A stretch of 64,000 bases of DNA from Cordylochernes scorpioides (lineage: Eukaryota > Arthropoda > Arachnida > Pseudoscorpiones > Chernetidae): NCBI GenBank assembly GCA_030710605.1, contig CP092865.1:26600947-26664946 (forward strand). The letters are read 5' to 3'. Position 1 is the first letter of the stretch. Each line of letters begins with the position of its first letter. This document shows positions 10,188 to 22,477 of the stretch, in pieces. The position numbers and the translations under genes are program-made. The notes beneath the pieces are model-generated. The model ran no database searches. It had not been told where the DNA came from and saw only the letters and a program-made list of their open reading frames with translations.

Positions 10188-13100
10188 TTCCCTCTGGACT
10201 GTATACCTACACGGCTGGACCCCCCTCTGGACTGTATACCTACACGACTGGACCTCCCCTCTGGACTGTATACCTACACGACTGGACCCCCCTCTGGACT
10301 GTATACCTACACGGCTGGACCCCCCTCTGGACTGTATACCTACACGACTGGACCCCCCTCTGGACTGTATACCTACACGACTGGACCTCCCTCTTGACTG
10401 TATACCTACACGACTGGACCTCCCCTCTGGACTGTATACCTACACGACTGGACCCCCCTCTTGACTGTATACCTACACGACTGGACCCCCCTCTGGACTG
10501 TATACCTACACGACTGGACCTCCCTCTTGACTGTATACCTACACGACTGGACCTCCCTCTTGACTGTATACCTACACGACTGGACCTCCCCTCTGGACTG
10601 TATACCTACACGACTGGACCCCCCTCTTGACTGTATACCTACACGACTGGACCTCCCTCTTGACTGTATACCTACACGACTGGACCTCCCCTCTGGACTG
10701 TATACCTACACGACTGGACCCCCCTCTTGACTGTATACCTACACGACTGGACCTCCCTCTTGACTGTATACCTACACGACTGGACCTCCCCTCTGGACTG
10801 TATACCTACACGACTGGACCTCCCCTCTGGACTGTATACCTACACGACTGGACCTCCCTCTTAACTGTATACCTACACGACTGGACCTCCCCTCTGGACT
10901 GTATACCTACACGACTGGACCTCCCCTCTGGACTGTATACCTACACGACTGGACCTCCCTCTTAACTGTATACCTACACGACTGGACCTCCCCTCTGGAC
11001 TGTATACCTACACGACTGGACCTCCCCTCTGGACTGTATACCTACACGACTGGACTTCCCTCTTAACTGTATACCTACACGACTGGACCTCCCTCTTAAC
11101 TGTATACCTACACGACTGGACCTCCCCTCTGGACTGTATACCTACACGACTGGACCCCCCTCTGGACTGTATACCTACACGACTGGACCCCCCTCTGGAC
11201 TGTATACCTACACGACTGGACCCCCCCCTCTGGACTGTATACCTACACGACTGGACCCCCCTCTGGACTGTATACCTACACGACTGGACCCCCCTCTGGA
11301 CTGTATACCTACACGACTGGACCCCCCTCTGGACTGTATACCTACACGACTGGACCCCCCTCTGGACTGTATACCTACACGACTGGACCCCCCTCTGGAC
11401 TGTATACCTACACGACTGGACCTCCCCTCTGGACTGTATACCTACACGACTGGACCCCCTCTGGACTGTATACCTACACGACTGGACCCCCCTCTGGACT
11501 GTATACCTACACGACTGGACCTCCCTCTTAACTGTATACCTACACGACTGGACCTCCCCTCTGGACTGTATACCTACACGACTGGACCTCCCCTCTGGAC
11601 TGTATACCTACACGACTGGACCCCCCTCTGGACTGTATACCTACACGACTGGACCTCCCCTCTGGACTGTATACCTACACGACTGGACCCCCCTCTGGAC
11701 TGTATACCTACACGACTGGACCCCCCTCTGGACTGTATACCTACACGACTGGACCTCCCCTCTGGACTGTATACCTACACGACTGGACTCTCTGGACGTG
11801 TATACCTACACGACTGGACCCCCCTCTGGACTGTATACCTACACGACTGGACCCCCCTCTGGACTGTATACCTACACGGCTGGACCCCCCTCTGGACTGT
11901 ATACCTACACGACTGGACCTCCCTCTTAACTGTATACCTACACGACTGGACCCCCCTCTGGACTGTATACCTACACGACTGGACCTCCCCTCTGGACTGT
12001 ATACCTACACGACTGGACCCCCCTCTTGACTGTATACCTACACGACTGGACCCCCCTCTGGACTGTATACCTACACGGCTGGACCCCCCTCTGGACTGTA
12101 TACCTACACGACTGGACCTCCCTCTTAACTGTATACCTTACACGGCTGGACCCCCCTCTGGACTGTATACCTACACGACTGGACCCCCCTCTGGACTGTA
12201 TACCTACACGACTGGACCCCCCTCTGGACTGTATACCTACACGACTGGACCTCCCCTCTGGACTGTATACCTACACGACTGGACCTCCCTCTGGACTGTA
12301 TACCTACACGACTGGACCCCCCTCTGGACTGTATACCTACACGACTGGACCCCCCTCTGGACTGTATACCTACACGACTGGACCCCCCTCTGGACTGTAT
12401 ACCTACACGACTGGACCTCCCCTCTTGACTGTATACCTACACGACTGGACCTCCCTCTTGACTGTATACCTACACGACTGGACCCCCCTCTGGACTGTAT
12501 ACCTACACGACTGGACCTCCCCTCTGGACTGTATACCTACACGACTGGACCCCCCTCTGGACTGTATACCTACACGACTGGACCTCCCCTCTTGACTGTA
12601 TACCTACACGACTGGACCTCCCTCTTGACTGTATACCTACACGACTGGACCCCCCTCTGGACTGTATACCTACACGACTGGACCCCCCTCTGGACTGTAT
12701 ACCTACACGACTGGACCCCCCTCTGGACTGTATACCTACACGACTGGACCCCCCTCTGGACTGTATACCTACACGACTGGACCCCCCTCTGGACTGTATA
12801 CCTACACGACTGGACCCCCCTCTGGACTGTATACCTACACGACTGGACCCCCCTCTGGACTGTATACCTACACGGCTGGACCTCCCCTCTGGACTGTATA
12901 CCTACACGACTGGACCCCCCTCTGGACTGTATACCTACACGACTGGACCCCCCTCTGGACTGTATACCTACACGACTGGACCCCCCTCTGGACTGTATAC
13001 CTACACGACTGGACCCCCCTCTGGACTGTATACCTACACGACTGGACCTCCCTCTTGACTGTATACCTACACGACTGGACCCCCCTCTGGACTGTATACC

Positions 13101-15088
13101 TACACGACTGGACCTCCCTCTTGACTGTATACCTACACGACTGGACCCCCCTCTGGACTGTATACCTACACGACTGGACCTCCCCTCTGGACTGTATACC
13201 TACACGACTGGACCCCCCTCTTAACTGTATACCTACACGACTGGACCCCCCTCTGGACTGTATACCTACACGACTGGACCCCCCTCTGGACTGTATACCT
13301 ACACGACTGGACCTCCCTCTTAACTGTATACCTACACGACTGGACCTCCCTCTTGACTGTATACCTACACGACTGGACCCCCCTCTGGACTGTATACCTA
13401 CACGACTGGACCCCCCCCTCTGGACTGTATACCTACACGACTGGACCTCCCTCTTAACTGTATACCTACACGACTGGACCCCCCCCTCTGGACTGTATAC
13501 CTACACGACTGGACCCCCCTCTGGACTGTATACCTACACGACTGGACCTCCCCTCTGGACTGTATACCTACACGACTGGACCCCCCTCTGGACTGTATAC
13601 CTACACGACTGGACCCCCCTCTGGACTGTATACCTACACGACTGGACCTCCCTCTTAACTGTATACCTACACGACTGGACCCCCCTCTGGACTGTATACC
13701 TACACGACTGGACCCCCCTCTGGACTGTATACCTACACGACTGGACCCCCCTCTGGACTGTATACCTACACGACTGGACCCCCCTCTTGACTGTATACCT
13801 ACACGACTGGACCCCCCTCTGGACTGTATACCTACACGACTGGACCTCCCTCTTAACTGTATACCTACACGACTGGACCCCCCTCTGGACTGTATACCTA
13901 CACGACTGGACCCCCCTCTGGACTGTATACCTACACGACTGGACCCCCCCTCTGGACTGTATACCTACACGACTGGACCCCCCTCTGGACTGTATACCTA
14001 CACGACTGGACCCCCCTCTTGACTGTATACCTACACGACTGGACCCCCCTCTGGACTGTATACCTACACGACTGGACCTCCCTCTTAACTGTATACCTAC
14101 ACGACTGGACCCCCCTCTGGACTGTATACCTACACGACTGGACCCCCCTCTGGACTGTATACCTACACGACTGGACCCCCCTCTGGACTGTATACCTACA
14201 CGACTGGACCCCCCTCTTGACTGTATACCTACACGACTGGACCCCCCTCTGGACTGTATACCTACACGACTGGACCTCCCTCTTAACTGTATACCTACAC
14301 GACTGGACCTCCCCTCTGGACTGTATACCTACACGACTGGACCCCCCTCTGGACTGTATACCTACACGACTGGACCCCCCTCTGGACTGTATACCTACAC
14401 GACTGGACCCCCCTCTGGACTGTATACCTACACGACTGGACCCCCCTCTGGACTGTATACCTACACGACTGGACCCCCCTCTTGACTGTATACCTACACG
14501 ACTGGACCCCCCTCTTGACTGTATACCTACACGACTGGACCCCCCTCTGGACTGTATACCTACACGACTGGACCCCCCTCTGGACTGTATACCTACACGA
14601 CTGGACCTCCCCTCTGGACTGTATACCTACACGACTGGACCCCCCTCTGGACTGTATACCTACACGACTGGACCCCCCTCTGGACTGTATACCTACACGA
14701 CTGGACCTCCCCTCTGGACTGTATACCTACACGACTGGACCCCCCTCTGGACTGTATACCTACACGACTGGACCTCCCCTCTGGACTGTATACCTACACG
14801 ACTGGACCTCCCCTCTGGACTGTATACCTACACGACTGGACCCCCCTCTGGACTGTATACCTACACGACTGGACCCCCCTCTGGACTGTATACCTACACG
14901 ACTGGAACTCCCTCTTGACTGTATACCTACACGACTGGACCCCCCTCTGGACTGTATACCTACACGACTGGACCCCCCTCTGGACTGTATACCTACACGA
15001 CTGGACCCCCCTCTGGACTGTATACCTACACGACTGGACTCTCTGGACGTGTATACCTACACGACTGGACCCCCCTGGATGTATACTA
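10188..15088. repeat. 33-bp minisatellite, about 150 units
   Basis: The unit combines GACTGTATACCTACACGACTG with a C-rich stretch (CCCCCTCTG, CCTCCCCTCTG or CCTCCCTCTT). Most units are 33 bp; CCTCCCCTCT units are 34 bp and CCCCCCCTCT units longer. Because 33 is a multiple of three and no plus frame contains a stop, the array reads open for hundreds of codons (such as TPLWTVYLHDW repeats), with 34-bp units shifting the frame. No flanking start context, splice signal or domain suggests translation. The last two units carry a CTCTCTGGACGTG variant also seen at 11789, evidence of internal exchange. Confidence 0.97.
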
Positions 15089-15108
15089 TATGAAAATATA
15101 TATACCTG

Positions 15109-15418
15109 GGGGTCGGTGGAAGGGTGGTCTAAACCGTTGGTTTTCGACTGCTACGACCCGGGATCGAATCCCGCATTGGGCACTTTTTCTAATTAAAAAA
15201 AAAAAAGCTCTAATGTCCACTGATTCTTGCAAAAGTTCAACCCCACCAGCGAGTGCAAATAAACAAACGAGGCTCTGGCATATTTGTAAGTGCAAAAGTC
15301 GAACTGCTTTTCACAGGTGTAGACATGTGGTGCACTTAGAGAAGAAGCAGTTGCCAACTTCTTAACCACCATGATAATCATGGCCTGTACCACGTGTACT
15401 AGGTATATTAATATATAT
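15109..15418 (+). mobile_element. tRNA-derived SINE, copy 1
   Basis: The 5' head (GGTCGGTGGAAGG to CGGGATCGAATCCCGC) has a B box and a plausible A box (GGTCTAAACCGTTGG) of RNA polymerase III promoters, ending in GCATTGGGCACTTTTT. An internal A-run follows, then a body with AACCCCACCAGCGAGTGCAA and GTACCACGTGTACTAG. The flanking direct repeat ATATATATACCTG (15096-15108 and 15419-15431) fits a target-site duplication, though its AT part is low-complexity. It inserted at the edge of the 33-bp array. Confidence 0.8.
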
Positions 15419-15431
15419 ATATATATACCTG

Positions 15432-16134
15432 TATTACATCACAACCTCAGGCTGGGTTCCAATACCTCCACCAACATCAACAATCTGAAGCGTCCCTACT
15501 ATTATATTTGCAATACTGGCTGGCTGACTTGAGAACAGATCGAGTATACAAAATGAAAACAAATATTTCTTTCGTTGCTTCAAAATTGCTTCCATCCTTG
15601 TGAAGATTGGGTTACAATAAACGACGTGCTACAATAGTTCGCTAGACAGCATCGTCAGCTCATTTTAGCCACTGGTGAACGAAAATTTCGGTCTTTTTAT
15701 TTTACAATTCTGTCTTTTATTTCCTTCTACTAAGTTCTTCTATCCCTATGGCAAATCTATTTTTTTTTCTTGAGACTATACTGTCTCCCCTAAACTAGTT
15801 TTTTTGGCTTCTAAATCGAGAAAGGTTTGGTCTATCTTCCATTTTAGTAATATTCCTAGCCCATCTCTCCATCCAATTATATTATTGGAAAGTACAAATT
15901 TCTCCACTTATAGATAGGAAACCACAAAAATTATAACTTGTCGACATTGACAGAAATCTGAGCCAAAATATTTGTGAATAACCAATTTAATATTTAGAAT
16001 AATATTTTAAAGTCATTAGGAAACGGCTGATATCTAGGCAAGGAATCTGCTAATACATGTACATACAATGAACAACACCATCTACATACAATATTACGAG
16101 AGGCAAAACAAAGTAACCATAACTTTGAGCGAAA
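15432..16134. other. AT-rich DNA, nothing recognised
   Basis: No coding stretch with exon character, no clear repeat and no RNA gene were seen here. Confidence 0.5.
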
Positions 16135-17879
16135 CTGTATATGAAGACCATCATTTTGAAGTGAAGCCAAATATAGAAAACCATTATCTTAAAATAAAGC
16201 CATATATGAAGAACATAATCCTGGAGTGAAGACATATGAAGACCATCTTCATGAAGTGAAGTTATATATGAAGACCGTCATCATGAAGTGAAGTCATATA
16301 TGAAGACCATCTTCATGAAGTGAAGCCATATATGAAGACCATCTTCATGAAGTGAAGCCATATATGAAGACCATCTTCATGAATTGAAGCCATATATGAA
16401 GACCATCTTCATGAAGTGAGGCCATATATGAAGACCGTCTTCATGAAGTGAAGCCATATATGAAGACCATCTTCATGAAGTGAAGCCATATATGAAGACC
16501 ATCTTCATGAAGTGAGGCCATATATAAAGACCATCGTCATGAAGTGAAGCCATATATGAAGACCATCTTAATGAAGTGAAGCCATATATGAAGACCATCT
16601 TCATGAAGTGAAGCCATATATGAAGACCATCTTCATGAAGTGAAGCCATATATGAAGAACATAATTCTGAAGTGAAGACATATAAAGACCATCTTCATGA
16701 AGTGAAGCCATATATGAAGACCATCTTAATCAAGTGAAGCCATATATGAAGACCATCTTAATCAAGTGAAGCCATATATGAAGACCATCTTCATGAAGTG
16801 AAACCATATATGAAGTCCATCTTCATGAAGTGAAACCATATATGAAGACCATATTCATGAAGTGAAGGCATATAAAGACCATCTTCATGAAGTGAAGCCA
16901 TATATGAAGACCATCTTAATCAAGTGAAGCCATATATGAAGACCATCTTAATCAAGTGAAGCCATATATGAAGACCATCTTAATCAAGTGAAGCCATATA
17001 TGAAGACCATCTTCATGAAGTGAAACCATATATGAAGTCCATCTTCATGAAGTGAAGCCATATATGAAGACCATCTTAATGAAGTGAAGCCATATATGAA
17101 GACCATCTACATTAAGTGAAGCCATATATGAAGACCATATTCATGAAGTGAAGGCACATAAAGACCATCTTCATGAAGTGAAGCCATATATGAAGACCAT
17201 CTTAATCAAGTGAAGCCATATATGAAGACCATCTTCATGAAGTGAAACCATATATGAAGTCCATCTTCATGAAGTGAAACCATATATGAAGACCATCTTC
17301 ATGAAGTGAAACCATATATGAAGACCATATTCATGAAGTGAAACTATATATGAAGACCATCTTAATGAAGTGAAACTATATATGAAGACCATCTTCATGA
17401 AGTGAAACCATATATGAAGACCATATTCATGAAGTGAAGGCATATAAAGACCATCTTCATGAAGTGAAGCCATATATGAAGACCATCTTCATGAAGTGAA
17501 ACCATATATGATGACCATCTTCATGAAGTGAAACCATATATGAAGACCATCTTCATGAAGTGAAACCATATATGAAGACCATCTTCATGAAGTGAAACCA
17601 TATATGAAGACCATCTTCATGAAGTGAAGCTATATATGAAGACCATCTTCATGAAGTGAAACTATATATAAAGACCATCTTCATGAAGTGAAATCATATA
17701 TAAAGACCATCTTCATGAAGTGAAACCATATATAAAGACCATCTTCATGAAGTGAAACTATATATAAAGACCATCTTCATGAAGTGAAACCATATATGAA
17801 TACCATCTTCATGAAGTGAACCTATATATAAAGACCATCTTCATGAAGTGAAACCATATATGAAGACCATCTTCATGAA
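16135..17879. repeat. 32-bp minisatellite, left block
   Basis: The unit is GAAGTGAAGCCATATATGAA followed by GACCATCTTCAT, about 53 copies. Shortened units (GGCATATAAAGACC) recur at about 16675, 16865, 17153 and 17425, showing a loose higher-order pattern. The array is interrupted by a retrotransposon at 17880 and resumes in phase at 19313. Edge units are the most diverged. Confidence 0.97.
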
Positions 17880-19312
17880 TAATGTAGCTGCTGTATTGTC
17901 CGTGAGGTCAAGAGACGTACGGACCTCTATGGTGTTGATCTCTTGGCGGAACGACTTGGCAGTCGGACTCGGGCCCCCCCACTACGGCAAAGTGGATCAA
18001 CTGTGTGTGGATCAACTGTGGATCACCCAGGAAATTCACAGTATACCTTAACTCTAAATCTAGCAAGGAATATACTATATATAATGGCCTCCCACAGTGA
18101 TCAGTCTTGTCTCCACTTCTTTATAACTGGTACACCCATGATATTCCCCAAACAACTTCAAAGAAATTTATTTACGCAGATGATACAGCCATTCTAGCCC
18201 AAGCAAAGACTTTCGAGGAACTGGAAATTCAACTGAATAAAGATCTTGAAACTCTACATAATTACTTTGAAAACTGGTCTCTGAGGCTTAATCCTGCAAA
18301 ATCTGTACATTGCTGTTTCCATCTTAACAATCACAGAGCTGAAAGAAAACTCAAACTATTTATCAATAACTCTCAGATAACTCATAGCGAACATCCCAAA
18401 TACCTGGGCATTCATCTTGATCGCACTCTCACCTTCAAAACTCATCTCACCAAGTTAAAGGGGAAACTATCATCACGTAACAATATCCTCCATAAGCTGG
18501 CCGGCTCTTCCTGGGGCAGTGATGCCAACACCCTGCGTACTTCTGCCTTGGCATTGATCTTCTCCACGGCTGAGTATTGTGCTCCAGTATGGGAGGGGAG
18601 CTGCCACACGAAGCTAATAGACACACAACTAAATTCTACCTTACGAATTATAACAGGGGTTTGCCAACCTACAAGAATCGACTGGCTTCCAGTTCTTGCT
18701 CACATCTCTCCGCCTGAGCTACGCAGAAAGGAAGCCACCAAGAAAATGTACCAAAAACTCTTGGATTCACCCGACCTCGAAATTAACCCAATCCTACAGT
18801 CTCCCCCAAAACATAGACTAAAATCAAGGAATCCGATATGGTCCAGAGGAAACCAACTTCTCTCCCAAAATTTTAATATCTCAGAAGCATGGACAAATTC
18901 CTGGATCAGCTCCGATATCCCAAACAAGAACCTCGTCACAAGCCCAAGTGTCAAGATCCCAGGTTTTTCCCTCCCTCGACGAGAATGGGTGCTGCTAAAC
19001 CGCTTTAGGACAGGACAGGGAAGGTGTGCAGAGCTGATGAAGTTATGGGGCTACACCAAAGATCCAAATTGTGCCTGCAACGTCCCACAATCAATGTCCC
19101 ATATACTAGATGACTGTCCGCTGTACAAATTCAATGGAGGAATCTCCAATCTCCACTCAGTCACCCCGGAAGCCCTGAACTGGCTGAAGGCCTTGCCTCT
19201 CAGACTTTAATGACCGAGATGTCCTCACTTCTTTTTTCTAGATTTGATTCATTTTGTCTCCTCTTTAATTGTAAAGACGTTGCTGTATCACCTCATAAGC
19301 ATAAATAAATAA
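17880..19312 (+). mobile_element. 5'-truncated non-LTR retrotransposon
   Basis: It splits the 32-bp array. ATCTTCATGAA occurs on both sides (17869-17879 and 19313-19323), as expected for target-primed insertion, although the host array would itself supply this sequence. The 3' end is a short TAAA-type repeat (ATAAATAAATAA) with no long poly(A). The interior encodes the reverse transcriptase remnant below. The first 140 bp (17880 to about 18020), including GGCGGAACGACTTGGCAG, do not read as reverse transcriptase and may be a chimeric 5' end or another repeat. Confidence 0.85.
18020..19210 (+). pseudogene. Reverse transcriptase fragment (Jockey-like LINE)
   Basis: The frame reads RKFTVYL, then NGLPQ, a TGA stop (18098-18100), then SVLSPLLYNWYTHDI. 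In this family the motif is GLPQGSVLSP, so the catalytic-domain glycine codon is now a stop. After the stop the frame runs to 19210 and includes FIYADDT (catalytic Asp pair 18179-18184), the thumb region and a C-terminal zinc-knuckle-like CACNVPQSMSHILDDC segment ending in a PEALNWL motif. Fingers and endonuclease are missing by 5' truncation. Length and motifs fit the 3' half of a Jockey or CR1-type ORF2. It is non-functional by truncation and the stop, but little decayed, so the insertion is fairly young. Confidence 0.88.
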
Positions 19313-19770
19313 ATCTTCATGAAGTGAAACCATATATGAAGACCATCTTCATGAAGTGAAACTATATATAAAGACCATCTTCATGAAGTGAAGCTATATA
19401 TGAAGACCATCTTCATGAAGTGAATCCATATATGAAGACCATCTTCATGAAGTGAAACCATATATGAAGACCATCTTCACGAAGTGAAACCATATATGAA
19501 GACCATCTTCACGAAGTGAAACCATGAAGACCATCTTCATGAAGTGAAACCATATAAATAACAACATCCTGAAGTGAAACCATATAAATAACATCATCCT
19601 GAAGTGAAACCAAATATAAAACCATTATCTTAAAATAAAGCCATATATGAAGACCATCACTCACAAAGACCCATTATTCTGAAGTGAGCCAAATATGAAA
19701 ATCATTATCTTGAGGTCATAAATGAGAACAATCATCTTGAAATGAAGCTATAGCTGAAACCATCATCCTC
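19313..19770. repeat. 32-bp minisatellite, right block
   Basis: This continues the array at 16135-17879 after the retrotransposon, with about 11 good units and then diverged ones to about 19770. The diverged edge contains CCATTATCTTAAAATAAAGC, which also occurs in the diverged left edge near 16185. Confidence 0.93.
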
Positions 19771-20528
19771 AATATTTAAACCGACTCGACACCATAAAAA
19801 ATATGTAAATATAGTGATGATTCAATTCATTAAGCCACATCAATTCCTGGCACGTACAAATGTCGTCAATTATGGGAGGAAATGTGAAGTAAACAAGATC
19901 AAATCTTCAGAACATTAAACACGAGTTTCTACATCAGATGTTGTTACATCCTTCCAGGTAACAATCGGAAATTCTACTGAGGATTATAGTCTGGCATTTA
20001 CTTATTGCAGAATCTGCATCATGCATCTCAGGCAAGACACCGGTTTGTTCAGGCTTTCTCCATGTAGATGACCCAATGTAAAATCCTAAATTGACATTAT
20101 AAACTGACATAATTGAAACTATTTTGGAGATCGAGAGAGCAAACCCTATTAATATTTCTAAATATGCTCTAAGCATATACTCGTATATTGGATTTGGATT
20201 AAAATTTACTTCCCCACATTTTTCGAAGGGCAACTTATCTCTTTTTATCCATTTTGTATGTGTGATTTAAACTAAATCACGTAAACACATGTGAGGTTCT
20301 CTCTCTCTATATATATAAAAGAACAAGCAGTATAATGATGTTAGTTTCTTACTTTTTTATAAGGGCGGGTAGCTAACCTGCTCACGTGATTTAGTTGAAA
20401 TCCCAAACAACCTCGATAAAAAAAGAGACTAATTGGCCTTCGAAATACTAGAATTCTTAGAGTATATTTATAAATCATCGGAACTATTTTGTGCGACTCT
20501 TTTTTCTTCTTTCAATTGAAACAATTTC
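19771..20528. other. Nothing recognised
   Basis: AT-rich sequence without supported genes or clear repeats. Confidence 0.5.
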
Positions 20529-20630
20529 CTACTGTTTTTACTGCGATGAAAGATGGTGGGAGTATCTGACTGGTGAATCCTCACAGTGGCTTCGTTAGTT
20601 TAACCAAACCAGTTCAAATCTTATAAAACA
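20529..20630 (-). repeat. Degenerate family Z fragment
   Basis: On the minus strand it has TTAAACTAACGAAGCC, then GAGGATTCACCAGTC, and TTTCATCGCAGTAAA, the order seen in better family Z copies. The ribozyme core is too damaged to form. Confidence 0.45.
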
Positions 20631-20756
20631 GATGATCCGCTAATCCATTCTATATAATTAATACCTAACCTACTTATATGTGAAATGTTTGAGAAAGAGC
20701 ATTGCTTCATGCATGTAAAAGTACATATTTGTATAAATTCTTATTGTCCCCTCACA

Positions 20757-20910
20757 TAAAGCTAATCTTTTAAATACATTTGCCAAAATATTTCCTCAAC
20801 AGTGCCGCCGGATATCTGAACAACACAGACCCATGCAATATTTGAGTGGTCTGGTAGATGAACTGTCGACACCGCTAGCAGGTTTGATGAGCCTGATCCT
20901 TCCCAATAAA
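20757..20910 (+). repeat. Family Z copy, variant 5' half
   Basis: It shares a long stretch with 25309-25480 (AAAGCTAATC, AACAGTGCCGCCGGATATC, CCCATGCAATATTTGAG). The ribozyme-like region has AGTGGTC TGGTAGA and ACCGCT, but the third segment is reduced to TTTGATGAGCCTG, losing the helix I strand. Confidence 0.65.
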
Positions 20911-22057
20911 AAAATCGCTTTAAGAACAGTAAGAAGATGTTTTTGTTTGTGAAAAGATTTACGCCAAATAGTTCCATGCATAATATACCGATGGCACATC
21001 CACGATATGTCAAACAAACACCACAGGTTTCTGGAGATGAGTTTCCTTTTTGTATTGCAATATGTAATTAACACATAACACAACGAGAAACTGCTAGAGT
21101 GGAGAATATTTATGTTTTAAATAGTTTCCCTCCCTCTATATTTCATGGTAGGTTTTACCATCTCTATCCCATTATCATACCAATTGCATATTGTCATTAC
21201 AGATCTTATATAGCGTGAAGGCCTATCAAACAATTAATGACAATTCTCAAAGTACGAAATGTTCTTGAATATTTCAAATAACATTTTTTAGTTGAAAATG
21301 TGCCTATATAAAGTTTAAAATAAATCTATTAATAGTATTGATGTTTTCAAACGCTCCTCTTGTGTTTATTGTTATTCATTTTTTTAATGATAAGGTTTTT
21401 TGAATTACATTTTGGGTTATTTTTATATAATCTCATATTGTAACCTGTATGTTGTTTATATGAAGCTAGTTCTGAACCTGGAACATTACCCCATACTAGA
21501 TGTTTTCAGTGAATCTACACACAAACGAAATGAGAGAATGAAACATTTAAAATGCAGGAATCTCCCAGTGAGAGAACACACTAAGCTTGTAGATGCGTCA
21601 TGTTGGGTGTGAGTTAAAGAACAATAGGACACATGTGGCAGTCAAATGCACAAGTTGGCCAAGGACATGGGGAAAGTAATTTCACCTTGTTTGGGAAACA
21701 AAGTAGCCTTAATTCGCGGGAAACTGTGGGAGAGATGGAAATATATTGAGCCTTCAAGCATAAATGCCATTTTTCATTTAAAAAAATCAATGAGTAACAT
21801 AATTAAATAGAAATGCGAAATTTTGATGGAAGTTTCAGCAAAATAATTGTTATCATTCAAACAAAGTTGATGGATAATTAGGAATTATGCCCAGGATCAA
21901 GGGAATAGAGATTGGCCTTTTGATAGGTTATAATCATATCTATATAAAAACACAGCTGTGTCTCATTGAGAGACTAGCTTCAATAAAGGGGTTCTAATAT
22001 ATTTCCCATCATAAATTAGATTTATATAAAATACATTATGTTTACATCAAATTGTTT
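20911..22057. other. AT-rich DNA, nothing recognised
   Basis: No supported gene, tandem repeat or transposon end was seen. Confidence 0.5.
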
Positions 22058-22069
22058 CTATAATACGCT

Positions 22070-22335
22070 ACAATAATTTCTGAGATCCCATCCTTCAGTG
22101 CTGCGTATATAAACAGAATCGTCCAATACAGTATTAGAGCTCTGAGAAGCGGTCTGGTGGATTAAATTAGCGAAACCGCTGGGATGGTTCACCACTGATG
22201 AGCCAAGCCCTCCCAATATACATATTTTTTTCATCGCAGTAAGGGCAGTAGAAGTTTGTATTATGTATAAAAGAAACATTCGTGCTTTTAAATCCTTTCG
22301 TTTTATATGTATAGATGGCGCGTTATTGCTTTGTG
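22070..22335 (+). mobile_element. Family Z repeat, best-preserved copy
   Basis: The order is: GAGATCCCATCCTTCAGTG, TATATAAACAGAATCGTCCA, the ribozyme-like region (22148-22215), CATCGCAGTAAGGGCAG, TAAAAGAAACATTCGTG, ending at ATAGATGGCGCGTTATTGC. The same order occurs at 35.7, 46.3 and, in part, 48.2 kb. There is no open frame of note, so it is a non-autonomous repeat. A Penelope-like or retrozyme origin is inferred from the ribozyme parts. Confidence 0.75.
22148..22215 (+). ncRNA. Rewired hammerhead-like ribozyme region, family Z
   Basis: Three segments occur in order. First, AGCGGT C TGGTGGA (22148-22161). Second, TTAGC GAA ACCGCT (22167-22180). Third, TTCACCA CTGATGA GCCAA (22188-22206). 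AGCGGT pairs with ACCGCT as helix III, TGGTGGA with TTCACCA as helix I, and GCCAA with TTAGC as helix II (one A-C mismatch). Every helix abuts the hammerhead core exactly: GUC cleavage triplet, CUGAUGA, GAA and the A15.1-U16.1 pair. The segment order makes the helices interleave (1-4, 2-5, 3-6), so a single RNA could form it only as a pseudoknot. GGGATGG and CCCTCCC around the third segment would make it a hairpin loop, giving two kissing hairpins. The fold and any activity are inference. Confidence 0.55.
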
Positions 22336-22477
22336 TTAAAGTCTTCCATAATTAATCTACTAATATCATGGTTTAACCAAGTCATTACGGGTTTCTTCAA
22401 GACTTGGCATGACATGACAGAATCTCTGATTAGAGACCACCTCCAGAATAGACCAGGTATAGCCTTGAATTGAGGCA

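Noticed and set aside
10188-15088. CRISPR array
   Set aside because: Repeats are contiguous with no unique spacers, and the sequence is animal DNA.
10181-15196. Long open frames of up to 476 codons in the 33-bp array
   Set aside because: They follow from a stop-free 33-bp tandem unit; several frames are open at once, and there is no domain, start context or splice signal.
22187-22215. Ordinary nested type II hammerhead in family Z
   Set aside because: Only seven bases lie between the GAAA segment and the helix I strand, leaving no room for the cleavage strand there; the matching strand lies upstream, which led to the interleaved model.
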